Below, one piece after another: positions 40,699 to 47,629 of a DNA stretch of 47,629 nt. Position 1 is the first letter of the stretch; every line of letters starts with the position of its first letter. The notes under the pieces are model-generated. The model saw only the letters and a list, made by a program, of their open reading frames with translations. It was not told the DNA's origin and made no database searches. This DNA is from Salaquimonas sp. GTDB lineage: Bacteria; Pseudomonadota; Alphaproteobacteria; Rhizobiales; Rhizobiaceae. Made by a program: the position numbers and the translations under genes. The stretch spans positions 1 through 47,629 of the forward strand of contig JANQQM010000010.1 of NCBI GenBank assembly GCA_028289365.1, in the 5' to 3' direction.

Positions 40699-41739
40699 TT
40701 AAGCTTCCTCATAAACATGCCGAAACGAGGCATCGCCCGGCTGAATTATGGCGCCGGTCGGACCGTAAATCGCATGATCCTGAAATGGCGTCGCCTTTTC
40801 ATCTGTCAATTTGTTGAGATCCCGCATGTAATCAAGCGCTTCACCCTGCAATTCGCTTTTGATCACATCCCAATTTGGGAAATTGGAAAATGCATCCAGC
40901 CAGATCGCTCGCCCCGCCAGATATCCGGAAGCCCCAGCTTGATAGGCATGGGTCATGATCTTTCGAAAAGCATCCTTGTTTGCGCCCGCAGAAAGCATGA
41001 CCCATGGACGCCCGGCCAACCTGCCCATCTCGTCGAATACACCCTGAACCTGTTTCCATCCGTCATTTCCGACACCGGGAACATTTGCCGCGTTGACGGG
41101 GCTTTCCAGTTTGAACACGTCAACGCCGTATTCCGGCTTTGCAAATTCCGCCACGCTTTCCAAGACATGATCGGCAAGCTTGCCACTCATTTCGACATAA
41201 TCCTTGGTTTGATCGGTGTCGCCGGCTAGCGGATAGACCAGCAGTTCAAACAGAAAGGGAAGGTCATATTGCGCGCAGGCCTCTCCAATGCGCTTAGTGA
41301 ACGCCTGTTGCCGGCTCTTTACACTCTGCGCCGCATCCGGCCGATACCATGCCAGGACCTTGACGGCATCGCCGCCCATACGCTTGATCTTGGCGACCGA
41401 CCAGTCGTCGATCTCGGAGGATATGCGACCGCCATCGGATTCGCTGAATAACGAGTCTTCCAGCGTCACGATCAATCCCTTGCGCGGGTCAAGCTGGTCC
41501 AGTCCGACCGGAATGGCATAATGCGGATCAAGCAGCATGGCTGTCGACTCAGCCTGCAGCACTTCGATCAGCATCGCCTTGAACCGGGCAACATCCTCAT
41601 AGGGTGCTTCGTCTGTTCCATAATGCTTTGCAATTGCATTCTTGATTGGAGGTCGCTGGTCGACGGCAGTCATCTTGAAATGTCCGTTGGCGTCGGCCAT
41701 GCGCCGCATTCCCCAAAGTTTGCCGGGGCTTAACTGCAT
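40699..41739 (-). CDS. LacD/YihT-type class I aldolase
   Basis: At 346 residues it is slightly longer than LacD (about 325). Key positions match those I remember for LacD: Asp27 in AVDQR, Lys127 in AVKVLAWYRP, Glu165 in FLFELLV and the Schiff-base Lys210 in DVFKLESPV. The GASGYLAGRAIW segment resembles YihT (ASGFLAGRAVW), with Arg277 at its phosphate/sulfonate side. It would split a ketose 1-phosphate (or 1,6-bisphosphate) into dihydroxyacetone phosphate and a C3 aldehyde. Its ATG overlaps the kinase end by ten bases. AGGGA eight bases upstream supports the start. Confidence 0.85.
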   Translation of the reverse strand: MQLSPGKLWGMRRMADANGHFKMTAVDQRPPIKNAIAKHYGTDEAPYEDVARFKAMLIEVLQAESTAMLLDPHYAIPVGLDQLDPRKGLIVTLEDSLFSESDGGRISSEIDDWSVAKIKRMGGDAVKVLAWYRPDAAQSVKSRQQAFTKRIGEACAQYDLPFLFELLVYPLAGDTDQTKDYVEMSGKLADHVLESVAEFAKPEYGVDVFKLESPVNAANVPGVGNDGWKQVQGVFDEMGRLAGRPWVMLSAGANKDAFRKIMTHAYQAGASGYLAGRAIWLDAFSNFPNWDVIKSELQGEALDYMRDLNKLTDEKATPFQDHAIYGPTGAIIQPGDASFRHVYEEA

Positions 41740-42635
41740 GGTTCATATCCCTTCATGAAATCTTCGACGGCGTAGCGGTCCGGCGTTCCCAGACGCCCGC
41801 CCAATTTTGTGCATTTGATTGCGGCAGCTGCATTGGCGAACAAGATGGCTTCTTCCTCTGCGGTGCCCTCCGCGAGCTTCAAGGCGAAAGCACCGTGCCA
41901 GACATCCCCCGCACCAAGCGTATCTACGGCCTCGACCGGAAATGCCGGAATGTGGCTGCGCTTGTTTGCTGCCAGCGTTTCGACACCAAATTCGCCATTG
42001 GTGACGCATAGCCATCCGCCCAATTCTTCCGCTGCCGTCTCAAGTCCTTTTTTCAAGTCCTCGGAACCGGAAAAATCGGCCAGACCTTGCGCGGAAAAGG
42101 CCACATGACTTGCCAGTTTCAGCGCTTCGCGGGCCTCGTCCACCGGCGCTTCCGCATCCATGATTCCAGGAATTCCGGCCTTCTTCGCGGCTTCCATGGC
42201 AACGACCGCCCCCTGGGGCCATCTTGTATCGGCAAGGACTGCATGCAGATCGTCCGGTATCTGCGCCGCCAGCCACTCGGCGTTCATCGGCAGTTCCGGA
42301 TCACGGAAATTCATAATCTGTCGCTCCCCGGCACGATTGAGATACACGGAAGAAAATGAAGATCGCCCTTCCTCAAAGCGTTTGACCAGATTGCAATCGA
42401 CGCCCTCGGTTTCGATGTCTTGAACAATCATGTCGCCGACGCCATCCGCTCCCAGACGCGACGAGAGCATGGCCTGTCCGCCGAGCCGGGCAATGGCAAC
42501 GGCTGCATTGGCAGCGCATCCGCCACCGGAAATCACCGCCTCATGCGTGCGATATTTTTCAGGGCGGTCAGGAAACTCATCCATCTGAAAAACAAAATCG
42601 ATGACCGCCACGCCAGTGACCAATATCTTAGCCAT
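41730..42635 (-). CDS. PfkB-family sugar kinase, probable 6-deoxy-6-sulfofructose kinase (YihV-like)
   Basis: From ATG 42635 it has 301 residues. The ribokinase fold has GGGCAANAAVAIARLG (37-52) and the anion-hole/catalytic GAGD with Asp244. Against my memory of E. coli YihV it aligns without gaps to about residue 250, with shared VLADxRW, AFSxxGL, KCTxxGGRxGxPD. Lys27, Asn109 and Arg138 occur at the same positions that I recall as sulfonate ligands in YihV. This makes sulfofructose phosphorylation at C1 likely. Other ketose kinases of the family lack this triad as far as I know. It starts seven bases after the peroxidase stop. Confidence 0.82.
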   Translation of the reverse strand: MAKILVTGVAVIDFVFQMDEFPDRPEKYRTHEAVISGGGCAANAAVAIARLGGQAMLSSRLGADGVGDMIVQDIETEGVDCNLVKRFEEGRSSFSSVYLNRAGERQIMNFRDPELPMNAEWLAAQIPDDLHAVLADTRWPQGAVVAMEAAKKAGIPGIMDAEAPVDEAREALKLASHVAFSAQGLADFSGSEDLKKGLETAAEELGGWLCVTNGEFGVETLAANKRSHIPAFPVEAVDTLGAGDVWHGAFALKLAEGTAEEEAILFANAAAAIKCTKLGGRLGTPDRYAVEDFMKGYEPCS

Positions 42636-42642
42636 GAGCCGT

Positions 42643-43953
42643 CTAGTCCACTTTAAGTCCGCTGGGCACCGTTTCCGGCCTGCCCAATCGTCCATCGGCA
42701 GAAAGCTCGCCGGTCAGTGAATTCAGGAAGGCGACAAGATCGGCAATCTCCTCATCGGCAAGCGTGACCGGCTCAATGTCGATTTTTGCAGCGAGTCTCG
42801 CCCGTTCCCGCTTATCCTGAAACGCGACAAAGTCAGCCCGCTCGAGCCAGGGCGCATCCGGTAGTTTCACCTCGTCAACCCGCCAATTTGCAAACTCACC
42901 GGCAGGGTCAAGGTGGTGCCGGATGATGCCTTCAAGCGTCTGATAGGCACCGTTATGACCATACGGTGCGGTCAGCGCGACATTTCTGAGTTGCGGTGTC
43001 CGGAACCGGTAGGCATCTGCAAGGTCGTCAGATTCACCCATACGTCCGACATCGCGCACATAAGGGTCGAAACGCCTTGTGCGCCCCGGTCCAAAATGCG
43101 GCAGGGCCAGTGCGTGGAACTTCTGATCGCTCATGAATTTGCCTGAATGGCAATCCGCACAACCCGCGCTGCCATAAAACAACAACATCCCGCGATGTTG
43201 CGCAGCGCTCAATGCGTCTTCCTCGCCTGCCAGATAACGGTCGAAGGCACTGTCATGGGATTGCCACTCAAGGCCCACAAAAGCCCCAAGCGCATTGGCA
43301 ATATGGGTGATCGTGACTTCTTCCGCCTTCGAAAGTTCCTCAAAGGCATCAACGAACATCTGCCCGTATTCAGGGATGATCCGAACCCGCTTGGCGACGA
43401 TCGGCCAGACATAGTCAATCCTGTCATGGGCAGCACCGGCAATCTGGTTTTCCTTCGGATTGCCGGCCATTTCAAATTGCGAGGTCAGCGGAAAAAGCGC
43501 TTGCGCTGCCAATATTCCGTCCAGCCCGGACGGAAGCCACTCCTCGGCGGGTGAGTTAAAACCGTTCCCGTAATCATCCGAAATGCTCAGCCGGCCATCA
43601 TGAAAGAGGATGTTCACTTCCTTGGCGCCGAGATTCCACAAACCGGGAGAATTCCGCGGAATTCGCTTGGCGATCCGGTCCGAGCCATGGCCGGAATCCC
43701 GTTCGGTCCCAATTCCATTGCCACCTTCACCAATGCCAAGCGGCAAGCCGTCACTGCTGCCCAGTTCATGGTGATGACAGGTGCCGCAGGAAATATTCCG
43801 GTTTCCCGAAAGGATTGGATCGTAAAATAGCAACTGCCCGATTTTTGCTTTCGCCCTGTCAAACTCGTGGAAATCGTCGGCCACGATCGGTTCAGGCAGT
43901 TTTGAAGAAATTTCAGTGGCTTCGACTTGCAATCCACCACCCAACAATATCAA
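42643..43953 (-). CDS. Di-haem cytochrome c peroxidase / MauG-family protein
   Basis: The mature part is clear: two CxxCH haem sites (CGTCH, about 56-60 from the start used here, and CADCH in the middle), GRLSISD and LRNVALTAPYGHNGAYQTL. These are features of the CCP_MauG family, exported to the periplasm. The start is uncertain because no ATG or GTG precedes the domain. I use TTG 43953 (GGAA six bases upstream), but then the signal peptide is too short. CTG 43971 or ATT 44001 would give a full hydrophobic signal (FSLVSGTILILLGG). It opens the operon that continues with the kinase. Confidence 0.8.
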   Translation of the reverse strand: MILLGGGLQVEATEISSKLPEPIVADDFHEFDRAKAKIGQLLFYDPILSGNRNISCGTCHHHELGSSDGLPLGIGEGGNGIGTERDSGHGSDRIAKRIPRNSPGLWNLGAKEVNILFHDGRLSISDDYGNGFNSPAEEWLPSGLDGILAAQALFPLTSQFEMAGNPKENQIAGAAHDRIDYVWPIVAKRVRIIPEYGQMFVDAFEELSKAEEVTITHIANALGAFVGLEWQSHDSAFDRYLAGEEDALSAAQHRGMLLFYGSAGCADCHSGKFMSDQKFHALALPHFGPGRTRRFDPYVRDVGRMGESDDLADAYRFRTPQLRNVALTAPYGHNGAYQTLEGIIRHHLDPAGEFANWRVDEVKLPDAPWLERADFVAFQDKRERARLAAKIDIEPVTLADEEIADLVAFLNSLTGELSADGRLGRPETVPSGLKVD

Positions 43954-43980
43954 GATCGTTCCAGAAACCAGGGAAAACCG

Positions 43981-44475
43981 ATGAAACGCAAATTTGTAAA
44001 TCTGCCGCTTTTTGTACTGCCGATCGTCTTGATGTTCTGTGCGCCCGCCTTTGGTGAAATTGAAAAGGCGCGAGACCTCATGGAGGAAAACCGCTTTGAG
44101 GAAGCCATGGAAGAATTGCTTCCGGCCGCGCGCTCCGGTAATGCCGACGCCGAGGAACTGATTGGCGTGATGTATGCCATGGGCCTCGGGGTGGAACGCG
44201 ACGACGTCCGTGCATTCGACTGGTATCTGCGTTCCGCCATGAAAGGCCATCCCGGCGCCCAGTCTGGTGTTGGATGGTATTACGAGATCGGCCGTGGCAT
44301 GCCGGCACCCGACCTCGTCCGGGCCTATGCCTGGTATGTCTTGTCGGCCATTGGTGGGGATCCCGACGCTGCGATTTCGCAGGAAGAGGTGATCAAGAAA
44401 ATGACGCCGGAAGAAATTGAAAAGGCCTTGATACTGGTTGAGGACTACCGCCACTGGCTCTATCCATTCCGGTGA
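43981..44475 (+). CDS. Exported Sel1-like repeat protein
   Basis: At 164 residues, it has a signal peptide (about 1-24, PLFVLPIVLMFCAPAFG) and AGGGA seven bases before ATG 43981. It contains two to three Sel1-like helical repeats (ARSGNADAEELIGVMYAMGLGV, AMKGHPGAQSGVGWYYEIG, then AYAWYVLSAIGGD). Such TPR-like proteins bind partners. It is divergent from the peroxidase gene with starts possibly overlapping, so a paired role in the periplasm is conceivable, with no direct evidence. Confidence 0.88.
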   Translation: MKRKFVNLPLFVLPIVLMFCAPAFGEIEKARDLMEENRFEEAMEELLPAARSGNADAEELIGVMYAMGLGVERDDVRAFDWYLRSAMKGHPGAQSGVGWYYEIGRGMPAPDLVRAYAWYVLSAIGGDPDAAISQEEVIKKMTPEEIEKALILVEDYRHWLYPFR

Positions 44476-44570
44476 GGTCACAAATATTGATATGAAAGTG
44501 CGATTTCTGATTTGGGCGGCATGGTGACATTACTCGTGTCGTTTACTTGTTCGCCAATCTTGTAAAAAAC

Positions 44571-44603
44571 AAAAAAAGGGCGGCGGCGCATGAACCGCCG
44601 CCC
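44571..44603 (-). terminator. Rho-independent terminator after the TRAP dctP gene
   Basis: Read on the minus strand, a 9-base GC stem GGGCGGCGG / CCGCCGCCC (with an eight-base loop TTCATGCG) is followed by seven T. It begins six bases past the dctP stop. It ends the TRAP transcript, so the sugar operon downstream needs its own promoter. Confidence 0.93.
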
Positions 44604-44609
44604 AGTCTA

Positions 44610-45674
44610 TTACTGCATGTCCGTGGCACGCGCCTTATCGATTTCCGCCGATACCGTATCAACGGTCGAGGTCAAGGCGTTGAAAGATTCTTCACCGCCA
44701 TCGATATTGGACTTGAACCAGTCATAGACCGGTGCTGCAGCTTCCTGGAAGGCCGCTTTTTCTTCCGGTGTCGGGACGTAAAGGTCACCGCCGCCGGCTA
44801 CAAACTCCTGATACGCCTCAATGGACTTCCGTTTCGGCGAGGCAAAGGTTGCCTGCTGAAGGGCATGGAATCCATCAAGAACAACACGCTGCAATTCGGG
44901 CGACAGCGACATGAACTTCTCATTGTTCATGAACCAGAGCGCACCCATATAGGCATGGCCGTCAAGAGTCACATATTTCAAACCGGCATCCGGAAACTTC
45001 ATTCCCATGATGTCGGTAATGCCGTTTTTTGATCCTTCCACTACGCCGGTCTGGAACGAGGTGAACAGTTCCGGCCAGGGGATGGGAGTAGGTGATGCAC
45101 CAAGCGCCTTCACCAGTTCTTGCGGCAGATCGGCAACCACGGTCCGGATTTTCAGACCATCGAGGTCACCGGGGTTTTGAACACGACGCTTTGTGTTCGC
45201 AAAATTGCGCCATCCACCGGTATTACCAATTGTCATCAGACGAATTGCACCCTGTGAATCTTCCTGAACTTTCTCCTTCATCAGATTCATGAACTCGCTG
45301 CCATTTTGCATTACGCCTTCGGCGATCCGGTCGTCAGCCATCAGATATGGCAAGTCGAGAACCTGAACGTAAGGGAAAATGCCGGCCGCGCCGGATGATG
45401 TCAGAATGACAACATCGATCGAACCATCGGCAACACCCTGCGCACATTCGGTTCCATTCGAGCACAATTGCGTGCCCATGAAGATTTCAACTTCAATCTG
45501 GCCATTCGAGGCATTCTCGACATAGTTCTTGAAAACGATCAGACCGTCATAGTCCTCATCATTTTCGTTTGAGTTGGCGGTGGCACGCAGCGTAATATCG
45601 GCAGCAGCCGCGGCCAACGGGGCTCCGGCCACCATGGCCGACACCATCAGCATCTGTAGCAGTTTCTTTATCAT
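44610..45674 (-). CDS. TRAP transporter substrate-binding protein (DctP family)
   Basis: This 354-residue periplasmic protein has a signal peptide (about 1-25, ending AAAAA-D) and the DctP fold with VEIFMGTQLCSNGTECAQGVADG and NTKRRVQNPGDLDGLKIRTV, whose Arg normally ties the ligand carboxylate. GGGAGG five bases upstream fixes the start at 45674. It is the last gene of a Q-M-P unit. Most DctP proteins bind organic acids, and several known members serve sulfonates, so a sulfosugar or sulfonate is possible here. Confidence 0.9.
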   Translation of the reverse strand: MIKKLLQMLMVSAMVAGAPLAAAAADITLRATANSNENDEDYDGLIVFKNYVENASNGQIEVEIFMGTQLCSNGTECAQGVADGSIDVVILTSSGAAGIFPYVQVLDLPYLMADDRIAEGVMQNGSEFMNLMKEKVQEDSQGAIRLMTIGNTGGWRNFANTKRRVQNPGDLDGLKIRTVVADLPQELVKALGASPTPIPWPELFTSFQTGVVEGSKNGITDIMGMKFPDAGLKYVTLDGHAYMGALWFMNNEKFMSLSPELQRVVLDGFHALQQATFASPKRKSIEAYQEFVAGGGDLYVPTPEEKAAFQEAAAPVYDWFKSNIDGGEESFNALTSTVDTVSAEIDKARATDMQ

Positions 45675-45703
45675 TCATTCCTCCCGTTTGATTTCTTATA
45701 CGT

Positions 45704-47218
45704 TTATTCAGCAAACCCTGCGAGGCGCGGGATCGTCATGGAGAATACCGGGAAATATGTAATAAGGAAGATCACAAGAATTTCCACGGCAAGAAATGGC
45801 AAAATTGCCTTGGCAATCGTTTCCACCCGTTCGCCGGAAACGGACGAAGCGACAAACAACACCAATCCCATAGGTGGCGTGGCCAGGCCGACCGTCAAGT
45901 TCACACTCATGATGATCGCAAAGTGAATGGAATCAACGCCCATTTCGACGAAAATCGGACCAAGGATCGGACCAAGAATGATAATCGCCGGTCCCGCATC
46001 AAGGAACATTCCCACGATGAACAGCAGGATATTGATCAGGAACAGCAATATCAGCGGATTTTCTGACAGGCTTAGAATGAATTCCGCCAGGATCTGCGGT
46101 GCGTAGGAAAGCGATACCACGGTCTTGAACGCCATCGCCGCGCCGACCAGCAATAGAACAACCGCCGAAGTCAGTGCCGCCCGCTTCAGAATTCCCGGAA
46201 CTTCATCAACCGACAGCGTGCGCAGCACGAAAAACCCGATGATCAGCGAATAGAATACGGCAACAGCTGCCGCCTCGGTCGGCGTAAACACACCAAGGAG
46301 AATACCACCCAGAATCAGGATAGGCGTTTGCAGCGGTACCACGGCCCGTTTTGTCACCATGCGGAAATCCGGATCGACCCGCCCACGCATCGCAATCAGG
46401 AAAAAATGAACGGCAATGACGGAGACCGCAAAGGTCGTCCAAAGGATCCAGGGCTCGGTGGCCGCTGTTTCGCCGGTACCGTCTGTCGAGGCACCCATGC
46501 CAAGCGCGCCGGTAAACACTGCATAGACGACCCAGCCCAGGTTCAATCGTAGAAGAACAAAGGAAAACCAGTACTCTGATTTTGAAATCGTCTGTCCTTT
46601 GTGGACGATGCGCTCGGCCTTGGGCAGATTGTATTTGTTGGCCAGTAGCTTCACGACCAACATCAGGCCAACACCGACCATCACGCCAGGCACGATTCCC
46701 GCCATGAACAGTGCAGCGACGCTTTCACCCATCACATAGGCATAAATAATCATGATCCCGGATGGTGGAATAATCGGCCCGATCACCGATGAGGCAGCCG
46801 TGACAGCCGCTGCAAATTTTCTTGTATAGCCCTGCTTCTCCATCGCCGGGATCAGCATCGAACCCAGCGCGGAAGTGTCCGCAACCGCTGAACCGGAAAG
46901 ACCGGCAAACAACATGGATGAGAGAATGTTCACATGCGCCAACCCGCCTCGCAGATGACCCATCAAGGCCTGGGAGAATTCGACCAGCCGGGTCGTGATG
47001 CCACCCTTGTTCATCAATTCTCCGGCAAGCATGAAGAACGGAATTGCCATCAGTGGAAAACTGTCCATGCCATTATAGACATTCCGGTAAAGCAGGGTGA
47101 TGTCCCGCGGCTGGTCCGCCAACCACAGCAACAAGCCGGGCGCCGCGAGCAGTCCGAAGAAGACCGGCAGGCCAATTGCCAGGAACAGCAGGAAGAGGGG
47201 TAGGAACCAGATCAGCAT
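45704..47218 (-). CDS. TRAP transporter large membrane subunit (DctM family)
   Basis: At 504 residues it carries many helices, starting FLPLFLLFLAIGLPVFFGLL. Motifs such as GLSGSAVADTSALGSMLIPAMEKQGY and SSVIGPIIPPSGIMIIYAY are diagnostic of the Na+-coupled DctM permease. An unusually long middle loop (about 230-260, GTGETAATEPW) breaks the helices. It starts four bases after the dctQ stop and ends 29 bases before dctP. Confidence 0.93.
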   Translation of the reverse strand: MLIWFLPLFLLFLAIGLPVFFGLLAAPGLLLWLADQPRDITLLYRNVYNGMDSFPLMAIPFFMLAGELMNKGGITTRLVEFSQALMGHLRGGLAHVNILSSMLFAGLSGSAVADTSALGSMLIPAMEKQGYTRKFAAAVTAASSVIGPIIPPSGIMIIYAYVMGESVAALFMAGIVPGVMVGVGLMLVVKLLANKYNLPKAERIVHKGQTISKSEYWFSFVLLRLNLGWVVYAVFTGALGMGASTDGTGETAATEPWILWTTFAVSVIAVHFFLIAMRGRVDPDFRMVTKRAVVPLQTPILILGGILLGVFTPTEAAAVAVFYSLIIGFFVLRTLSVDEVPGILKRAALTSAVVLLLVGAAMAFKTVVSLSYAPQILAEFILSLSENPLILLFLINILLFIVGMFLDAGPAIIILGPILGPIFVEMGVDSIHFAIIMSVNLTVGLATPPMGLVLFVASSVSGERVETIAKAILPFLAVEILVIFLITYFPVFSMTIPRLAGFAE

Positions 47219-47222
47219 GGGC

Positions 47223-47629
47223 TCATTCCGCCATTACTTCTTCTTCGCCCGGCGGAATCGGAGGCAATTCCTCACCCTTGCCGAGCATGGTTAGAATTGA
47301 GCGCAGGATCAGTTCGACATTCACCACGAGCATCAGGATGACCCCGATCCACAGCGAAAGGAACATCCAGGAACGCGGCATCCGGCACCAAAGGCCTTCT
47401 GCCGATTTGGTGCCGATTGCCTCGCACACCCCGTCGCCGAAATTAAAGGGAACATACAAGGCGGCAGTGTTGAATTTTCCGCCGAAGCCAGTGACTTCAC
47501 CATATCCAATAATCACCGCCCAGTAGAGAACCAGTGCACTGATAAACAGGAGCAACAACGATACGACCGCGCCAACTCTCTCGGGCAACATCAAGACAAG
47601 CATGTCGATCGCAACAAAGCCGCCGCGCC
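47223..47629 (-). CDS. TRAP transporter small membrane subunit (DctQ family), 5' end missing
   Basis: The visible 135 residues run off the right edge. An ATG at 47603 is not the start, since the frame continues upstream as RGGFVAID, the usual DctQ pattern before the third helix. Helices are seen at VVSLLLLFISALVLYWAV and SLWIGVILMLVVNVELILRS, with an acidic tail PGEEEVMAE. It is the first of the three TRAP genes visible here. Confidence 0.88.
   Translation of the reverse strand, partial: RGGFVAIDMLVLMLPERVGAVVSLLLLFISALVLYWAVIIGYGEVTGFGGKFNTAALYVPFNFGDGVCEAIGTKSAEGLWCRMPRSWMFLSLWIGVILMLVVNVELILRSILTMLGKGEELPPIPPGEEEVMAE

Noticed and set aside
43954-44481. Upstream extension of the peroxidase frame to a GTG at 44481
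   Set aside because: It covers the whole Sel1-like gene in antisense, and its translated part has no domain character.

Overview
The window reads as a chromosomal segment of an alphaproteobacterium, most likely of the order Hyphomicrobiales (rhizobia and relatives). The evidence is gene content and order: a gltBD pair with a long GltB pro-region, galE/galU next to a large outer-membrane barrel and a KdsD-type isomerase, a DUF459 SGNH protein, a DUF1007/NicO pair and a COG0523/WD40 pair. Base composition is moderate in GC. No tRNA, rRNA, CRISPR array, insertion sequence or prophage gene was seen. Coding is dense, with 42 genes, two of them cut by the window edges. All family assignments are by reading the sequence, without database searches.

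Positions 1-19,000 are mainly housekeeping and cell envelope. In order: a cut threonine aldolase, glutamate synthase (gltB-gltD), a DUF459 protein, a lytic transglycosylase, galE, galU, a beta-barrel protein, kdsD, an SPFH/NfeD membrane pair, ferrochelatase, and a DUF1007 + histidine-rich NicO metal transporter pair. Positions 19,000-25,000 hold a LysR regulator, a WD40 protein coupled to a metal-chaperone GTPase (COG0523), a small secreted protein and an MMPL/RND exporter. Positions 25,000-35,000 hold an 8-oxoguanine-deaminase-type amidohydrolase with a creatininase-family hydrolase, a divergent MarR gene, a LacI-type regulator, a GNAT acetyltransferase, an aminotransferase, a YHS-domain protein, the molybdate transporter modABC and a KDPG aldolase.

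The most interesting part is 35,757-47,629. A minus-strand operon encodes, in transcription order, a di-haem peroxidase, a PfkB kinase, a LacD/YihT-type class I aldolase, a fucose/arabinose-isomerase-family protein, a Gfo/Idh/MocA protein, an aldose-1-epimerase-family mutarotase and a glycerate 2-kinase. The kinase matches my recollection of E. coli sulfofructose kinase YihV without gaps for about 250 residues. It keeps Lys27, Asn109 and Arg138, which I remember as the sulfonate-binding residues of YihV. I therefore propose a sulfoquinovose (sulfo-EMP type) catabolic operon in which an AraA/FucI-type isomerase replaces YihS and a Gfo/Idh/MocA protein may replace the classical sulfoquinovosidase. 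A TRAP transporter (dctQ-dctM-dctP order) lies just upstream on the same strand and is a candidate sugar or sulfonate carrier. Enzymes for the C3-sulfonate end product are not in the window, and glycerate kinase in the operon leaves an ordinary ketose-1-phosphate pathway as a competing explanation.
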